Positions 54,223 through 63,785 of a stretch of 64,000 nucleotides of DNA are shown in pieces. Both the position numbers and the translations under genes were made by a program. The stretch comes from CAVSLM01 sp963728895 (GTDB lineage Bacteria > Pseudomonadota > Gammaproteobacteria > JBBQDK01): assembly GCA_963728895.1 (NCBI GenBank), contig CAVSLM010000001.1, positions 806,001-870,000 of the forward strand, read 5' to 3'. Under the pieces are notes generated by a model. The model ran no database searches, was not told the origin of the DNA, and saw only the letters and a list, made by a program, of their open reading frames with translations. Every line of letters begins with the position of its first letter. The first letter of the stretch is position 1.

Positions 54223-55644
54223 CTAAGCTGGCCAGGAGGCACCGTCCATGGTCTGCAGCTCCACCGGTTCGGGGTGGCTCGCCTGGACGTTCTTGCGCAG
54301 ATCATACAGCGCCGCCTGCAGCGCTTCTTCGATCGCCGGGTGATAGAACGGCATCTTCAGCAGGTCGAAGACGGTGAGATTCTGCTGGATGACCCATGCG
54401 AGCAGATGCGCAAGGTGCTCGCCCTTGGGTGCAATCATCGCCGCGCCCAGCATGCGCCCGCTGTCGCGCGCGGCGTAGACGCGCAGAATGCCCTTGTTCC
54501 TGCCCATGATCAGCGCGCGGCCCACCGGCCCGAAGCGCATCTCTCCGACCGCGGTGCGCTCGGGATCGAGCTCGCTCCAGCACGCCCCCACGGTGGCGAT
54601 GTTGGGATCGCAGAAGGTGATGGCAAGTGGTGTCTTGCGCCGAAAGGCGGTGATCCGATCGCGCGCGGCGTTGAAACCGGCAATGCGGCCCTCGTCACCC
54701 GCCTCGTGCAGAATTGCACGTTCGCCCGTCAGATCGCCGCCGATGAATACCGGCAGCTGCCCGACCTGCATGGTGTGCCGATCGAAGGGCGGCAGACCCC
54801 TGGCGTCCAGCGGCAGGCCCAGTGCCTCCAGATTGAGGCGCTCCACGTTCGGCACCCGGCCGAGGCTTGCCAGCACCTTCTCGACCACGACGCTGCGTTC
54901 GCCGCACGAGACCTGCAGGCCCTGTTGGTGTGCGCTCACCTGCGCCGGCCGACCCAGCCACAGCGGTAGCTCCGCCTGCATGAGCTCGACGGCAACCTGG
55001 CTTACCAGCGGATCGCGAAGATTGGCGACCGTGAGCAGGCGGTCGATGCCGGTGACCTGCACGCCCATGCGCTGAAGCGCCTGACCCATTTCCAATCCGA
55101 TGACGCCCAGTCCCACCACGGCGAGCGAACGCGGCAGGTGTTCCTGCTCGAACAGGTTGTCGGTGGTGAGAATGCGCTCTCCGAACGACTGCCACTCGCG
55201 CGGCACGTACGGCCGCGAGCCGGTCGCGATGATGACTTTCCTGGCGCGTACCGTCCGGCCCTCGACATCCAGCACGGTGGGCTCGACGAACCGTGCATAG
55301 CCTTCCAGAAACTGCTCCTCGCTCAACTGATCGGTGCTTCCGGCAAGCACCCGGTCGACGAAGATGTCGCGCAGATCCCGTACGTAGTCCATTGCATCTG
55401 CCGCGTCCATGCCCAGCGCTTCCATGCCTTCAATCCCCAGGCGATCGAAGACATGGCGGCGATGATAGTCCTCGGCGACTTGTATGGCTGCTTTCGAAGG
55501 CATGCAGCCGACGCGCGCGCAGGTGGTTCCCAGCGCTCCGCCATTGATCAGTAGAAAGCTGCACCCGGCGGCGCGCACCTTGGAAAGCGCGGACAGACCT
55601 GCGGTTCCGGCACCGATGATTGCGACTTCAACTTCCCGATCCAT
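54223..55644 (-). CDS. FAD-dependent dihydrolipoamide dehydrogenase-like disulfide reductase
   Basis: A 473-residue class I flavoprotein disulfide reductase. FAD motif GAGTAG is at 11-16, the redox pair is Cys42/Cys47 in GTTCARVGCMPSK, VIIATGSRP and NAD-site VVGLGVIGLEMG follow. The active His435 and Glu440 are in FYHPAIEEALQ (most Lpd have HAHPTLxE). It is related to dihydrolipoyl dehydrogenase but stands apart from any 2-oxoacid dehydrogenase gene. It is first in an operon with an ABC importer, and a PadR gene diverges from it. The true disulfide substrate is unknown. Confidence 0.88.
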   Translation of the reverse strand: MDREVEVAIIGAGTAGLSALSKVRAAGCSFLLINGGALGTTCARVGCMPSKAAIQVAEDYHRRHVFDRLGIEGMEALGMDAADAMDYVRDLRDIFVDRVLAGSTDQLSEEQFLEGYARFVEPTVLDVEGRTVRARKVIIATGSRPYVPREWQSFGERILTTDNLFEQEHLPRSLAVVGLGVIGLEMGQALQRMGVQVTGIDRLLTVANLRDPLVSQVAVELMQAELPLWLGRPAQVSAHQQGLQVSCGERSVVVEKVLASLGRVPNVERLNLEALGLPLDARGLPPFDRHTMQVGQLPVFIGGDLTGERAILHEAGDEGRIAGFNAARDRITAFRRKTPLAITFCDPNIATVGACWSELDPERTAVGEMRFGPVGRALIMGRNKGILRVYAARDSGRMLGAAMIAPKGEHLAHLLAWVIQQNLTVFDLLKMPFYHPAIEEALQAALYDLRKNVQASHPEPVELQTMDGASWPA

Positions 55645-55744
55645 AGCGGCTCCTGATCCGGCGGCCGGGCCCGCGGCTCACCACGGAAAGCGCAAAGTAT
55701 ACCCGCAGCCGGCACCGGGCATGGCCCGGCAGTCACTATCGTCT

Positions 55745-55771
55745 CGATATATATCCTGCCTCGGTATATCG
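55745..55771. promoter_or_regulatory. inverted repeat in the reductase-padR divergent region
   Basis: CGATATA (55745-55751) and TATATCG (55765-55771) form a 7-base inverted repeat with a 13-base spacer, AT-rich in GC-rich DNA. It lies 101 bases from the reductase start and 63 from padR, a natural place for a PadR operator shared by both genes. Confidence 0.5.
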
Positions 55772-55833
55772 TAGCGGGAGATTACCGCGCGCTGGCAAGT
55801 GGGGACGCGCGTGACGGCTGGCAGAGGTGAGTA

Positions 55834-56382
55834 ATGGACGTCAAGACGCTGTGCCTCGGGGCACTGACCTTCGGCGATATGGCCGGGTACGACATCAAAA
55901 AGTACTTCGAGGGCAGCTTCAGTCATTTTTTTGCGGCGGGATACGGTTCGATCTATCCTGCGCTCGCTGAGCTTGCCGAGGCGGGGCTGGTTACCTGCAC
56001 CGACGTCGCGCAGCGCAAGCGGCCGGACAAGAAGGTGTATCGGATCACCGCGGCGGGGCATGCCGCGCTGGTGGACGCGTTGACGGCAACCTACCCGCAC
56101 CACAAGGTGCGCTCCGAATTCCTGGTCCTGATGTATTTCGCGCATCTGTTGCCGCCGGAGCGCCTGGTTTGGGTGCTCGACCAACGGCTCGAGGAATGGG
56201 AAGGGCTGCTGGAGACGTTGCGCAGCCACGACCCCGACTGCTGCCCGACCGCGGGCATCCGCTTCAGCCTTGGCTACGGGCTCGCCGTCATCGGCGCGGC
56301 CGTCGACTATCTGCGCATGCATCGTGCCGAGCTTACCGAGAACCTGCGCACCGGAGGTCCGGTCCGCAGCCGGCGCGCCTGA
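55834..56382 (+). CDS. PadR-family transcriptional regulator
   Basis: A 182-residue regulator. The N-terminal winged helix has LCLGALTFGDMAGYDIKKYF, GYGSIYPALAELAEAGLVTC and KKVYRITAAGHAAL, the classic PadR pattern. The longer C-terminal part (about 85-175) is helical (VirB-type/Vir_act_alpha_C) for dimerisation. It diverges from the disulfide reductase/ABC importer operon across 189 bases holding an inverted repeat, so control of that operon is plausible. The start ATG 55834 has AGAGGTG upstream. Confidence 0.88.
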   Translation: MDVKTLCLGALTFGDMAGYDIKKYFEGSFSHFFAAGYGSIYPALAELAEAGLVTCTDVAQRKRPDKKVYRITAAGHAALVDALTATYPHHKVRSEFLVLMYFAHLLPPERLVWVLDQRLEEWEGLLETLRSHDPDCCPTAGIRFSLGYGLAVIGAAVDYLRMHRAELTENLRTGGPVRSRRA

Positions 56383-56456
56383 AATGCGTCTTCCCCGGGA
56401 TGCGGGCCGCAGTTTCCTCTGGTAGCATGCGCGCACTTTCACCCAAGGAGAAGCTG

Positions 56457-56951
56457 ATGGAGGACATCGCCAGCGGCTGGATCTGGGGGATCGGACTGCT
56501 TTCGTTCGCCCTCGGCGCATCGAGCGGGTTGCTGGTCGCGATGTGGCTGCCCCTCAACCGTCGTCGGGTGCGCGAGCTGGAGGCGGAGCTGGAGCAGGTG
56601 CGCACGGCTTTCGGCGATTACCGCGGCGAGGTCGATGGCCACTTCCTCAAGACCTCCGAGCTGTTCCAGGGGCTCACCACGCAGTACCGCGCCGTATATG
56701 AGCATCTGGCAAACGGTGCGCAACGGCTCTGCAGCCCGGATCTGCAGGCCCCACGCCTGGACCTGCCCGAACGCCAGGTGCTGCCGGGCGCAGAGGCCGA
56801 AGCACGGCCCGCTCCGCCGCCGGAGGCTGAGGTAGCGGCACACGACCATCTCCAGTCCGAGCTCGAAAGCGACTCCGCGACGCATCCGGCCGCCGCACCG
56901 ATCTTTTCCGGGGAACATCCCGCAGCCGCGGAGCGCGCTGCGGCGCGCTGA
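56457..56951 (+). CDS. zapG: ZapG/YhcB-like cell-division-associated protein
   Basis: A 164-residue protein with one N-terminal helix (WIWGIGLLSFALGASSGLLVAM), then a coiled coil (RRRVRELEAELEQVRTAFGDYRGEVDGHF) and FLKTSELFQGLTTQYRAVYEHLANGAQRLC. These are the DUF1043/YhcB hallmarks. The C-terminal ~60 residues are Pro/Ala/Glu-rich and likely disordered. E. coli ZapG is linked to division and envelope upkeep. AAGGAG lies 6 bases before ATG 56457. Confidence 0.87.
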   Translation: MEDIASGWIWGIGLLSFALGASSGLLVAMWLPLNRRRVRELEAELEQVRTAFGDYRGEVDGHFLKTSELFQGLTTQYRAVYEHLANGAQRLCSPDLQAPRLDLPERQVLPGAEAEARPAPPPEAEVAAHDHLQSELESDSATHPAAAPIFSGEHPAAAERAAAR

Positions 56952-56961
56952 GTGCCGGGTC

Positions 56962-58359
56962 TCAGACTTTGCGACGTTGCCCAGCCGGCAGCTGAGCGGC
57001 CATCGCCGGCTCATCGATGACGTCGCCGGGTGTGGACTCCGGGGCCGCCAGATCCTTCAAGGTCAGGCCTTCCAGGGAAGCGCGCACGGCCTGCTCGAGC
57101 CGCTCCAGCACGCGATCGACCTGCGGATCGTGACGCACCTGTTGCGGCGCAAGCACTTCGCGCTCGTCGCCATTCCTCACCGCGGCCAGCACTTCCCGCA
57201 CAGCAGTGGTATCCGCCGGACGCCCCGGAAGATATCGCGGCGGATCAGCGGCATCGCGCGCCAATAACCGGGCCCGCTCCAGGGAGTGGATCAGCGGAGC
57301 GAGCGCCTCGCCGGGCACATGCAGGTGCGCCGACAGTTCCACCAGAGTCAACGGCGCCACCCCTAGATAGTGATTGCGCACCACCAGTGCCATGCTGGCC
57401 AGGGCCAGCCGTTCCTTCAATCTGCCGCTCAGTACGAAGCTGCGCTGGCGGGGTGCCAGGTACTCGGGGTACTGAAAGTAAAAGGCCATGGTCGCGCCGA
57501 ACAGCAGGATCGCCCAGCTGACGTAGAGCCAGATCATGAACAGCACCAGCGTGGCGAATGCGGAGTAGATCAGCGTGTATCGCGACGACGTGACGACGAA
57601 GGAGCCGAAGATCCAACCCGTGCTCTCCCACAGCACGCCCGCGACTACCGCCCCGAACAGCGCCGAGCTCACCTTCACGCGGGTGTTGGGTACGAAGCCA
57701 TAGACGAAGGCGAAGGCCGCGATGACCAGCAGGTAGGGCAGCAGCCGCGTGCCGAGCGAGACGGCCTCGCCGAGCGGCTGATAAGCGAGCACCTGCTGTG
57801 CCACATGGGTGCCGAGGATGGAGGCCGTCATCCCCAGGGCCGAGACCACCAGCACCGGGCCGATCAGGATCACGCTGAGATATTCGGTGAAGCGCTGCGC
57901 GAACCCGCGTTGCTTCTCGACGTGCCAGACGTAATTGAAGCTTTCCTCCACCTGCTGCAGCAACGAGACCACGGTGTAGAGCAGAAACGTCAATCCGACG
58001 AAACCCAGCACGCCGGCATTCATGTTCTCCACGAAGGCGATGATCCGGTCACTCACCTCATGGCCCTGTGCCCCGAGCGGTGCCAGAAGATTGCGCAGCA
58101 GGGGCTCGATCTGGTTGTGCACGCCGAACGCCTTGAGCACCGAAAAGCTCACGGCGAGCAGCGGCACCAGCGACAGCAGCGTGGTGTAGACCAGGCTCGT
58201 CGCACGCAGCATGAGCTGGCCGGCGAGCAGGTCGCGCACGGAGGCATAAAGCACGCGTAGGGACCGGTAAGCCCACGACTTCCACGCCGGCAGCGCCTCC
58301 AGGTCCGGTTCCCAGATGGCCGCGATCAGTGTGTCTTGAAGCTGATCGATGCCGAGCAT
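56962..58359 (-). CDS. YihY/UPF0761-family membrane protein
   Basis: A 465-residue protein. Residues ~35-310 carry about six helices with family strings RATSLVYTTLLSLVPLLAVSFSVL, VGLTFLLYTVVSLLQQVEESFNYVW, VPNTRVKVSSALFGAVVAGVLWE and LYVSWAILLFGATMAFYFQ. The C-terminal ~130 residues hold a winged-helix-like region (LTLVELSAHLHVPGEALAPLI) and a low-complexity tail. This family was once called RNase BN or BrkB; neither activity is supported now. It is convergent with zapG. Confidence 0.87.
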   Translation of the reverse strand: MLGIDQLQDTLIAAIWEPDLEALPAWKSWAYRSLRVLYASVRDLLAGQLMLRATSLVYTTLLSLVPLLAVSFSVLKAFGVHNQIEPLLRNLLAPLGAQGHEVSDRIIAFVENMNAGVLGFVGLTFLLYTVVSLLQQVEESFNYVWHVEKQRGFAQRFTEYLSVILIGPVLVVSALGMTASILGTHVAQQVLAYQPLGEAVSLGTRLLPYLLVIAAFAFVYGFVPNTRVKVSSALFGAVVAGVLWESTGWIFGSFVVTSSRYTLIYSAFATLVLFMIWLYVSWAILLFGATMAFYFQYPEYLAPRQRSFVLSGRLKERLALASMALVVRNHYLGVAPLTLVELSAHLHVPGEALAPLIHSLERARLLARDAADPPRYLPGRPADTTAVREVLAAVRNGDEREVLAPQQVRHDPQVDRVLERLEQAVRASLEGLTLKDLAAPESTPGDVIDEPAMAAQLPAGQRRKV

Positions 58360-58429
58360 CGGATCTCAGGTCAGCACGGGTGCTGGTCGCGGAGGAGGGC
58401 GGTGCTGCCGACCTGCCGTCCCCTGTCCC

Positions 58430-59119
58430 TCACGCCGCATCGTTGCCCGATGGTCGCCCGGAGTCCGGAAGACGCGGGTTGGAGACCGGGAATTCTGCGT
58501 CCTTGACCGGTCCCGCGCGTGGGGTACTGCCGAACAGGCTGGAGAGATAGGCGATGGCGCGGCGGATGGTGCGCCAGAGCTTGGGCAGCAGCCATACGAG
58601 CAGCGCGACGAACAGCGCGAGCAGCACCAGGAAGGTGACCGGATGATACAGCGCGGTCCACAGCCCGGCGATCACCATCACGTCCTCGCCGATCGAAGCC
58701 GCCCAGTTGCTGAACGGCTCCGGGGAAGTGTTGATCAGCATGCGCCCACCGGCCTTGGCGGCATGGGTTCCGGCGGCGAGGGTCCCGCCAACGATGGCCG
58801 CGGCCAGCGCCACTGCCGGGCTGATGTCGCCTACCGCGCCGGCGGCCAGGGCCGCCCCGGCCGGGATGCGGATGAAGGTGTGGATGCTGTCCCAGGCAGT
58901 GTCCACGCCGGGTGTCTTGTCGGCGAAGAACTCCACGCAGTACATGAAGCCGGCGGCGAACATCACCAGCGGATCGCTCAGGATCTGCAGGTCGGGTGGC
59001 AGGTCGATGTTCCCGGTCGCGCCAAGGTAACCCAGCATGAAAATCGTGGCATAGAGATTGATGCCGCTGGCCCAGGCGGCGCCCATGGTGAGTGCGATGA
59101 TCGAGACGATGTGCTCCAC
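58430..59119 (-). CDS. DUF4126 membrane protein
   Basis: A 229-residue protein of about five hydrophobic segments: GAAWASGINLYATIFMLGYLG at the N-terminus, YCVEFFADKTPGVDTAWDSIHTF, GGTLAAGTHAAKAGGRMLIN and ASIGEDVMVIAGLWTAL. These match DUF4126, a family of unknown function common in proteobacteria. Its C-terminal ~35 residues are polar. It lies between the YihY and MscS-type genes, all on the minus strand. Confidence 0.8.
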   Translation of the reverse strand: MEHIVSIIALTMGAAWASGINLYATIFMLGYLGATGNIDLPPDLQILSDPLVMFAAGFMYCVEFFADKTPGVDTAWDSIHTFIRIPAGAALAAGAVGDISPAVALAAAIVGGTLAAGTHAAKAGGRMLINTSPEPFSNWAASIGEDVMVIAGLWTALYHPVTFLVLLALFVALLVWLLPKLWRTIRRAIAYLSSLFGSTPRAGPVKDAEFPVSNPRLPDSGRPSGNDAA

Positions 59120-59239
59120 GGCGAGCCCTCGCGTATGGCAGCGGGCCCCCGGCCCGAATGCGGATCATAGTAGCGCCCCCCGCCAGGTGCTGAAAGGGTG
59201 GGCGCAAAATCGGGGTCGGTGCCAAGTGAGAACGATCTG

Positions 59240-61678
59240 TCACGGAGCCCGACTTTCCTGGCTGTAGTCGTCCTGCGCCGCTTCCGGGCCCTTGGCCATG
59301 GCGCGCGCGGGGTCGACCGTACTCGCCGGTGTCCAGTCGCGCACGTGCAGGTCGCGCTGCGGGAACGGAATCTGGACGTTGTGCTCGCGGAACGCGCGAT
59401 CGATGGCGAAGTTGAGGTCGCTGAGAGTGGTCAGCCGGCTGTCGATGTTACGCAGGAAGCAGAACAGGGTGAAGTTGAGCGAGCTTTCCCCGAACTCCAT
59501 GAACAGGACGCGTGGCGGGGGCTTGCTGCCGTCGCTGATCACCAGCGGGTGCTCCACGGCCACCTGCAGCAGCAGTTTTTTCACCAGATCGGTATCGGTG
59601 CCATAGGCCACGCCGACGGGAACCCGGATGCGGCCCGTGGGATCGCGCAGCATCCAGTTGGTGACCTGCGAGGAGATGAGCTCGGAGTTCGGCACGATGA
59701 CATCCGCCTGATCGAAGGTCTGGATCTGGGTCGAGCGGATGCTGATGCGCCGGACATAGCCTTCGGTGCTGCCGACCACGATCCAGTCGCCGGTCTTGAT
59801 GGGGCGCTCGAACAGCAGAATCAGGCCGGAGATGAAATTGTTGACGATGTTCTGCAGGCCGAAACCGATACCGACGGAAAGTGCGCCCGCGACCAGTGCC
59901 AGGTTGCTGAAGTCCATGCCGGCGACCGCCAGCGCGACCAGCATCGCCACCGCCGTGCCCGTGTAGCCGAATACCGTTACCAGCGATTCGCGGGCACCGC
60001 GCTCGATACGCGTGTGGCTCAGCCAGCTGCGTTCGAGCTGGGTGCGCATCCAGCCGCTTGCCGAAAGCAGTACGGCGAGCGTCACCAGCGCCAGCGCGAT
60101 CTTGGACGGCACCACGGTGAGCGAGCCGACCTGGAAGCCGCCCACCACATAGTCGCGCCACGCGGCGGCACCGAGGTCCGAAAGGCCCCACAAGCGCAGC
60201 ACCACCAGCAGTGCCGCGAGCCAGACCACCAGCATGAAGACCGGACGCAGCCAGTTCAGGCCCGGTACCGGGTCGCTGCGCTGCAGGCCGAGCCAACCGC
60301 GCAGGCGCAGGTGCCACAGACGCTGCCCGTGCTCCAGTCCTTCGAACAGCTCGTGCAGCAGGCGCAGCACCAGCCGTATCAGCCCGACGAGCATCATCGT
60401 GCCTACGCTGGCGCGCAGCATGGCCAGCGACAGGTTCCGATAGCCCAGCCACTCGGCGGCCACTGCGCCCGCCAGGACCAGCGCCAGCACGCGCCGCACC
60501 CAGCGCGTGCCGGCAACGCCCGGGATGTACTCGGCGAGCCATAGCGCCCAGATCAGATTGAGCACGGCGGCAGTCATGAATACCGCGCGAGCCAGCAGCA
60601 GGGCTGCGGGCGGTAGCGATTGCGACAGCAGCGTGGCGAACAGCAGGTAGCCCAGGAAGCTCAGCAACAGCAGGATCTGCAGGCGCCGCCCCAGCGACTT
60701 GGCAACATCCTCGGGCAGCGGCACGAACGGCCGCGCCGGCGGATAGGGAGCGAGAAACAGGTGGATCAGGCTCGCCAGGACGAAGTAGGCGGGAAGTCCA
60801 TAGGCGAGGAGCGCGATAAACGGCGTGGGCGCCATGTCCCGCGTGAGCTGCAGCAGAAAGAGTGCCGCGGCGCAGCTGACCAGGAGATGCGGGCTGAAAT
60901 GACCGTAGACCGTCAACAAGGACTGGCTGAACTGCGCCGAGAGCTGGCCGTGCAGCTTGATGCGCCCCGCCGCCGAAAACAGATAGCCGCGTATGCGATG
61001 CCCTGCGAACAGCGCGCCCAGGAGCGCCACGATCAGCAGCACGATCTCGGTCGGTGTCAGCAGGTCGATGCCACTGTGCTCGAGCAGAAAGCTCTGCGTG
61101 GCCGTGACCCAGACGCCGGGCTGGCGCCAGTTCTTGACGATAAGCTCGAGCAGATTCTCCCCTTGTGCCAACAGCTCGGTCTTGAGTATCGTCTGCTGCA
61201 GGGTCGTGGTCTGTTTCAGCAGTCCGTCGCTGCGCACTCCGAGCAGCCGGCAGCCCGATACGACCTTTTCCAGAGACGCTTTCTCCGCCTCCAGCGAGCG
61301 GCGCATGCGCGTGACGTCGCCGTCCTCGTCGGAAACGGGGGCACCGAGCTTTTCCAGCTGCTGGCCGAGCTCGGTCATATGCTCGTTGCCGCTGCTGACA
61401 CAGTCCGCGGACCGGCTGCGGATCTGATTGAGCTCTTGTATCCAGCCACGCACCGTCTGCGGATTGGGTCCGACACGCAGCCCGCGTTCGATCTGGTCCA
61501 GACGCTGGTCCATTTCGCGCGTTGCGGCTGCATTGAGTGGCCCGTCCGCGGCAGACAGTGCCACCGTGCAGCACAGCACGCCCAGTACGAGCAGCAGCAG
61601 CGCAGTCGCGCGCACCCGTAGTCCGGGACGTGCTCGATGACCAGGTGCCGGGAACGATGAAGCGTCGGGAGCACGCAT
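59240..61678 (-). CDS. large MscS-family mechanosensitive channel (MscK/YbiO-like)
   Basis: An 812-residue channel. The N-terminal signal and a ~150-residue periplasmic coiled-coil region (LEKLGAPVSDEDGDVTRMRRSLEAEKASLEK) are followed by about eleven helices. The MscS core contains ALSVGIGFGLQNIVNNFISG, LFERPIKTGDWIVVGSTEGYVRRISIRST and IVPNSELISSQVTNW. It opens under membrane tension to release solutes after osmotic downshock. ATG 61678 is used; an in-frame ATG 61732 would add 18 residues. The tail after the beta domain is short and polar. Confidence 0.88.
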   Translation of the reverse strand: MRAPDASSFPAPGHRARPGLRVRATALLLLVLGVLCCTVALSAADGPLNAAATREMDQRLDQIERGLRVGPNPQTVRGWIQELNQIRSRSADCVSSGNEHMTELGQQLEKLGAPVSDEDGDVTRMRRSLEAEKASLEKVVSGCRLLGVRSDGLLKQTTTLQQTILKTELLAQGENLLELIVKNWRQPGVWVTATQSFLLEHSGIDLLTPTEIVLLIVALLGALFAGHRIRGYLFSAAGRIKLHGQLSAQFSQSLLTVYGHFSPHLLVSCAAALFLLQLTRDMAPTPFIALLAYGLPAYFVLASLIHLFLAPYPPARPFVPLPEDVAKSLGRRLQILLLLSFLGYLLFATLLSQSLPPAALLLARAVFMTAAVLNLIWALWLAEYIPGVAGTRWVRRVLALVLAGAVAAEWLGYRNLSLAMLRASVGTMMLVGLIRLVLRLLHELFEGLEHGQRLWHLRLRGWLGLQRSDPVPGLNWLRPVFMLVVWLAALLVVLRLWGLSDLGAAAWRDYVVGGFQVGSLTVVPSKIALALVTLAVLLSASGWMRTQLERSWLSHTRIERGARESLVTVFGYTGTAVAMLVALAVAGMDFSNLALVAGALSVGIGFGLQNIVNNFISGLILLFERPIKTGDWIVVGSTEGYVRRISIRSTQIQTFDQADVIVPNSELISSQVTNWMLRDPTGRIRVPVGVAYGTDTDLVKKLLLQVAVEHPLVISDGSKPPPRVLFMEFGESSLNFTLFCFLRNIDSRLTTLSDLNFAIDRAFREHNVQIPFPQRDLHVRDWTPASTVDPARAMAKGPEAAQDDYSQESRAP

Positions 61679-61878
61679 GGGAGCGGGAGGGCTTACCGAG
61701 GGAGGCGCTACTTTAGAAAAAACCCGCAGCATCTACAAGGCGCGTGCCCTGCGTCGTATGCGGCACGCGCACGCATGCAATCGGGCCTATCGAGCCCCGC
61801 GTGCGCCCGGCGCAGCCTGCCGGCGCCGCGTCCGGCATCGTGGGGGTGGTATAGTGAAGCCCCGCGCGAGGCCTTCCC

Positions 61879-63651
61879 ATGTTCCGTATCCGCAAGGTCC
61901 ACGACGATACCAGCCCCGCCAACCGCGAACTCCTGGCACGGGTGCAGGACATTCTTCGGGCGCAGATGCCGGGGCTTGCTCTCCAGGACATCGACGCGCT
62001 GCCGGACCAGCTGCGCAATCCGCTGCGCCATCGGTTTCGCGCCGTGCTGTTCGTGGCCGAGGACGCCGCCTCGCGCGTACGCGGCTTTGCCATGCTGCTG
62101 CATGCGCCCGATCTGCAATTCTGTTACCTGGAATATCTGTCTGCAGCGCCCGGCACCACCGGTGGCGGAACCGGAAGCGCCCTGTACGAGCGCGTGCGCC
62201 AGGAAGCGCGGGCGCTCGGTTGCATCGGACTGTTCTTCGAGGCCTTGCCGGACGATGCAGCGCTTTCTTCCGATCCGGTGATCCGCGCGCAGAACAGCGC
62301 ACGGCTGCGCTTCTACGAGCGCTACGGCGCCCGGCCGCTTGCCGGCACTGAATACGAAACACCGCTGACGCCTGGCGGCGACAATCCACCGTACCTGCTC
62401 TTCGATGACCTCGGCGGCGGTGTTCCACTCGCGCGCCAGCATGCACGCGCCGTCGTGCGCGCAATCCTCGAACGCAAGTACGGCAAGGTGTGCCCGCGGG
62501 AATACATCGAGCGTGTGGTGGCGTCGCTGCGCGATGACCCGGTGCGCCTGCGCGAGCCGCGCTACGTGCGCCGCGAGTCGCGGCGTGGCGTCGAACCGCT
62601 CGGCCCCTGTACCCAGAGCATTGCGCTCATCGTCAATGACCGCCACTCCATCCACCACGTGCGCGAGCGCGGCTACGTGCAGTCGCCGGTGCGCATCGAC
62701 TCCATATTGAAGGAGATCCTGCCGAGCGGGCTTTTCGAACGGCTGCCGGCCAGGCACTTCCCGGAAGCACACATCCGCGCCGTGCACGACCGAGAGTTCG
62801 TCGATTATCTGAAGCGCGCCTGCGCGCGGGTGCCGGCCGGCAAGTCGGTGTATCCCTACGTCTTCCCGGTACGCAATGCCACACGCCCGCCCAGGGAGCT
62901 GCCGCTGCGCGCCGGCTACTTCTGCATCGACACCTTCACGCCGCTGAACGCCAACGCCTACCTGGCGGCGATCGGCGCGGTCGACTGTGCGCTCACCGGG
63001 GCGCAGTGCCTGCTCGGGGGCTACCCGCTGGCCTATGCACTGGTGCGACCACCCGGACACCATGCCGAACGGCGCAGCTTCGGTGGCTTTTGCTACTTCA
63101 ACTCCGCCGCGGTGGCGGCGCACTTTCTGAGCCGTTACGGGCGCGTGGCAGTGCTCGACGTCGATTACCATCACGGCAACGGCACACAGGACATTTTTTA
63201 CGCGCGTGGCGACGTGCTCACGGTCTCCCTGCATGGGCATCCCCGTTACACCTATCCGTACTTCAGCGGCTTCGAGGACGAGAAGGGCGTGGATGAGGGC
63301 GGAAACTGCAATCTCAACCTCCCGCTGCCGGAGGGCCTGGACGGCGCGCGCTATCGCGCGGCCCTGGAACGCGCGCTGAAGCGCATCCAACGCTATGCGC
63401 CGGCCTGGCTGGTCGTGTCGCTGGGACTGGATACAGCGCGCGGCGATCCCACCGGTTCGTTCACGCTGGGTGCCAGGGATTTCGAGGAGAACGGCCGGCT
63501 GATCGGCAGCCTGGCCCTGCCCACCTTGGTCGTGCAGGAAGGCGGCTACCGAACCCGCTCGCTCGGCTCGAATGCGCGCACGTTCTTCACCGGATTGTGG
63601 GAGACGGTCACGCGCCAGCACTCGAGTGCGGCGGCCGGCAGTACCCCGTAA
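61879..63651 (+). CDS. GNAT acetyltransferase-histone deacetylase fusion protein
   Basis: A 590-residue two-domain protein. Residues ~1-165 are a GNAT-like domain with the acetyl-CoA loop GGGTGSALYE (95-104) and ARLRFYERYGARPL. Residues ~245-585 are an HDAC/acetylpolyamine amidohydrolase domain. It has the catalytic His pair His394-His395 (PPGHHAERRSFGGFCYFN) and zinc ligands Asp429 and His431 (DVDYHHGNGTQD) and Asp518 (SLGLDTARGDP). Tyr557 is in QEGGY. All key HDAC residues are present, so both addition and removal of acetyl groups may be encoded in one chain. The substrates are unknown; acetyl-lysine or acetylated polyamines are the likely classes. Confidence 0.85.
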   Translation: MFRIRKVHDDTSPANRELLARVQDILRAQMPGLALQDIDALPDQLRNPLRHRFRAVLFVAEDAASRVRGFAMLLHAPDLQFCYLEYLSAAPGTTGGGTGSALYERVRQEARALGCIGLFFEALPDDAALSSDPVIRAQNSARLRFYERYGARPLAGTEYETPLTPGGDNPPYLLFDDLGGGVPLARQHARAVVRAILERKYGKVCPREYIERVVASLRDDPVRLREPRYVRRESRRGVEPLGPCTQSIALIVNDRHSIHHVRERGYVQSPVRIDSILKEILPSGLFERLPARHFPEAHIRAVHDREFVDYLKRACARVPAGKSVYPYVFPVRNATRPPRELPLRAGYFCIDTFTPLNANAYLAAIGAVDCALTGAQCLLGGYPLAYALVRPPGHHAERRSFGGFCYFNSAAVAAHFLSRYGRVAVLDVDYHHGNGTQDIFYARGDVLTVSLHGHPRYTYPYFSGFEDEKGVDEGGNCNLNLPLPEGLDGARYRAALERALKRIQRYAPAWLVVSLGLDTARGDPTGSFTLGARDFEENGRLIGSLALPTLVVQEGGYRTRSLGSNARTFFTGLWETVTRQHSSAAAGSTP

Positions 63652-63785
63652 CCTTCGCTAGCTTCTTGACGGCGCCGTGACCGCATCTATGGTTTCAGGA
63701 GCAGCGCCGCCCGGGCCGGGCCCAATGCGTCATCGGGTAGCGACCGAGTTCTCGGCCGGCGTGGTCTGGCTGTCAGGAGGACGAC

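Noticed and set aside
61708..63621. 637-codon open frame opposite the GNAT-HDAC gene
   Set aside because: Antisense shadow; no domain and the plus-strand protein has all HDAC residues.
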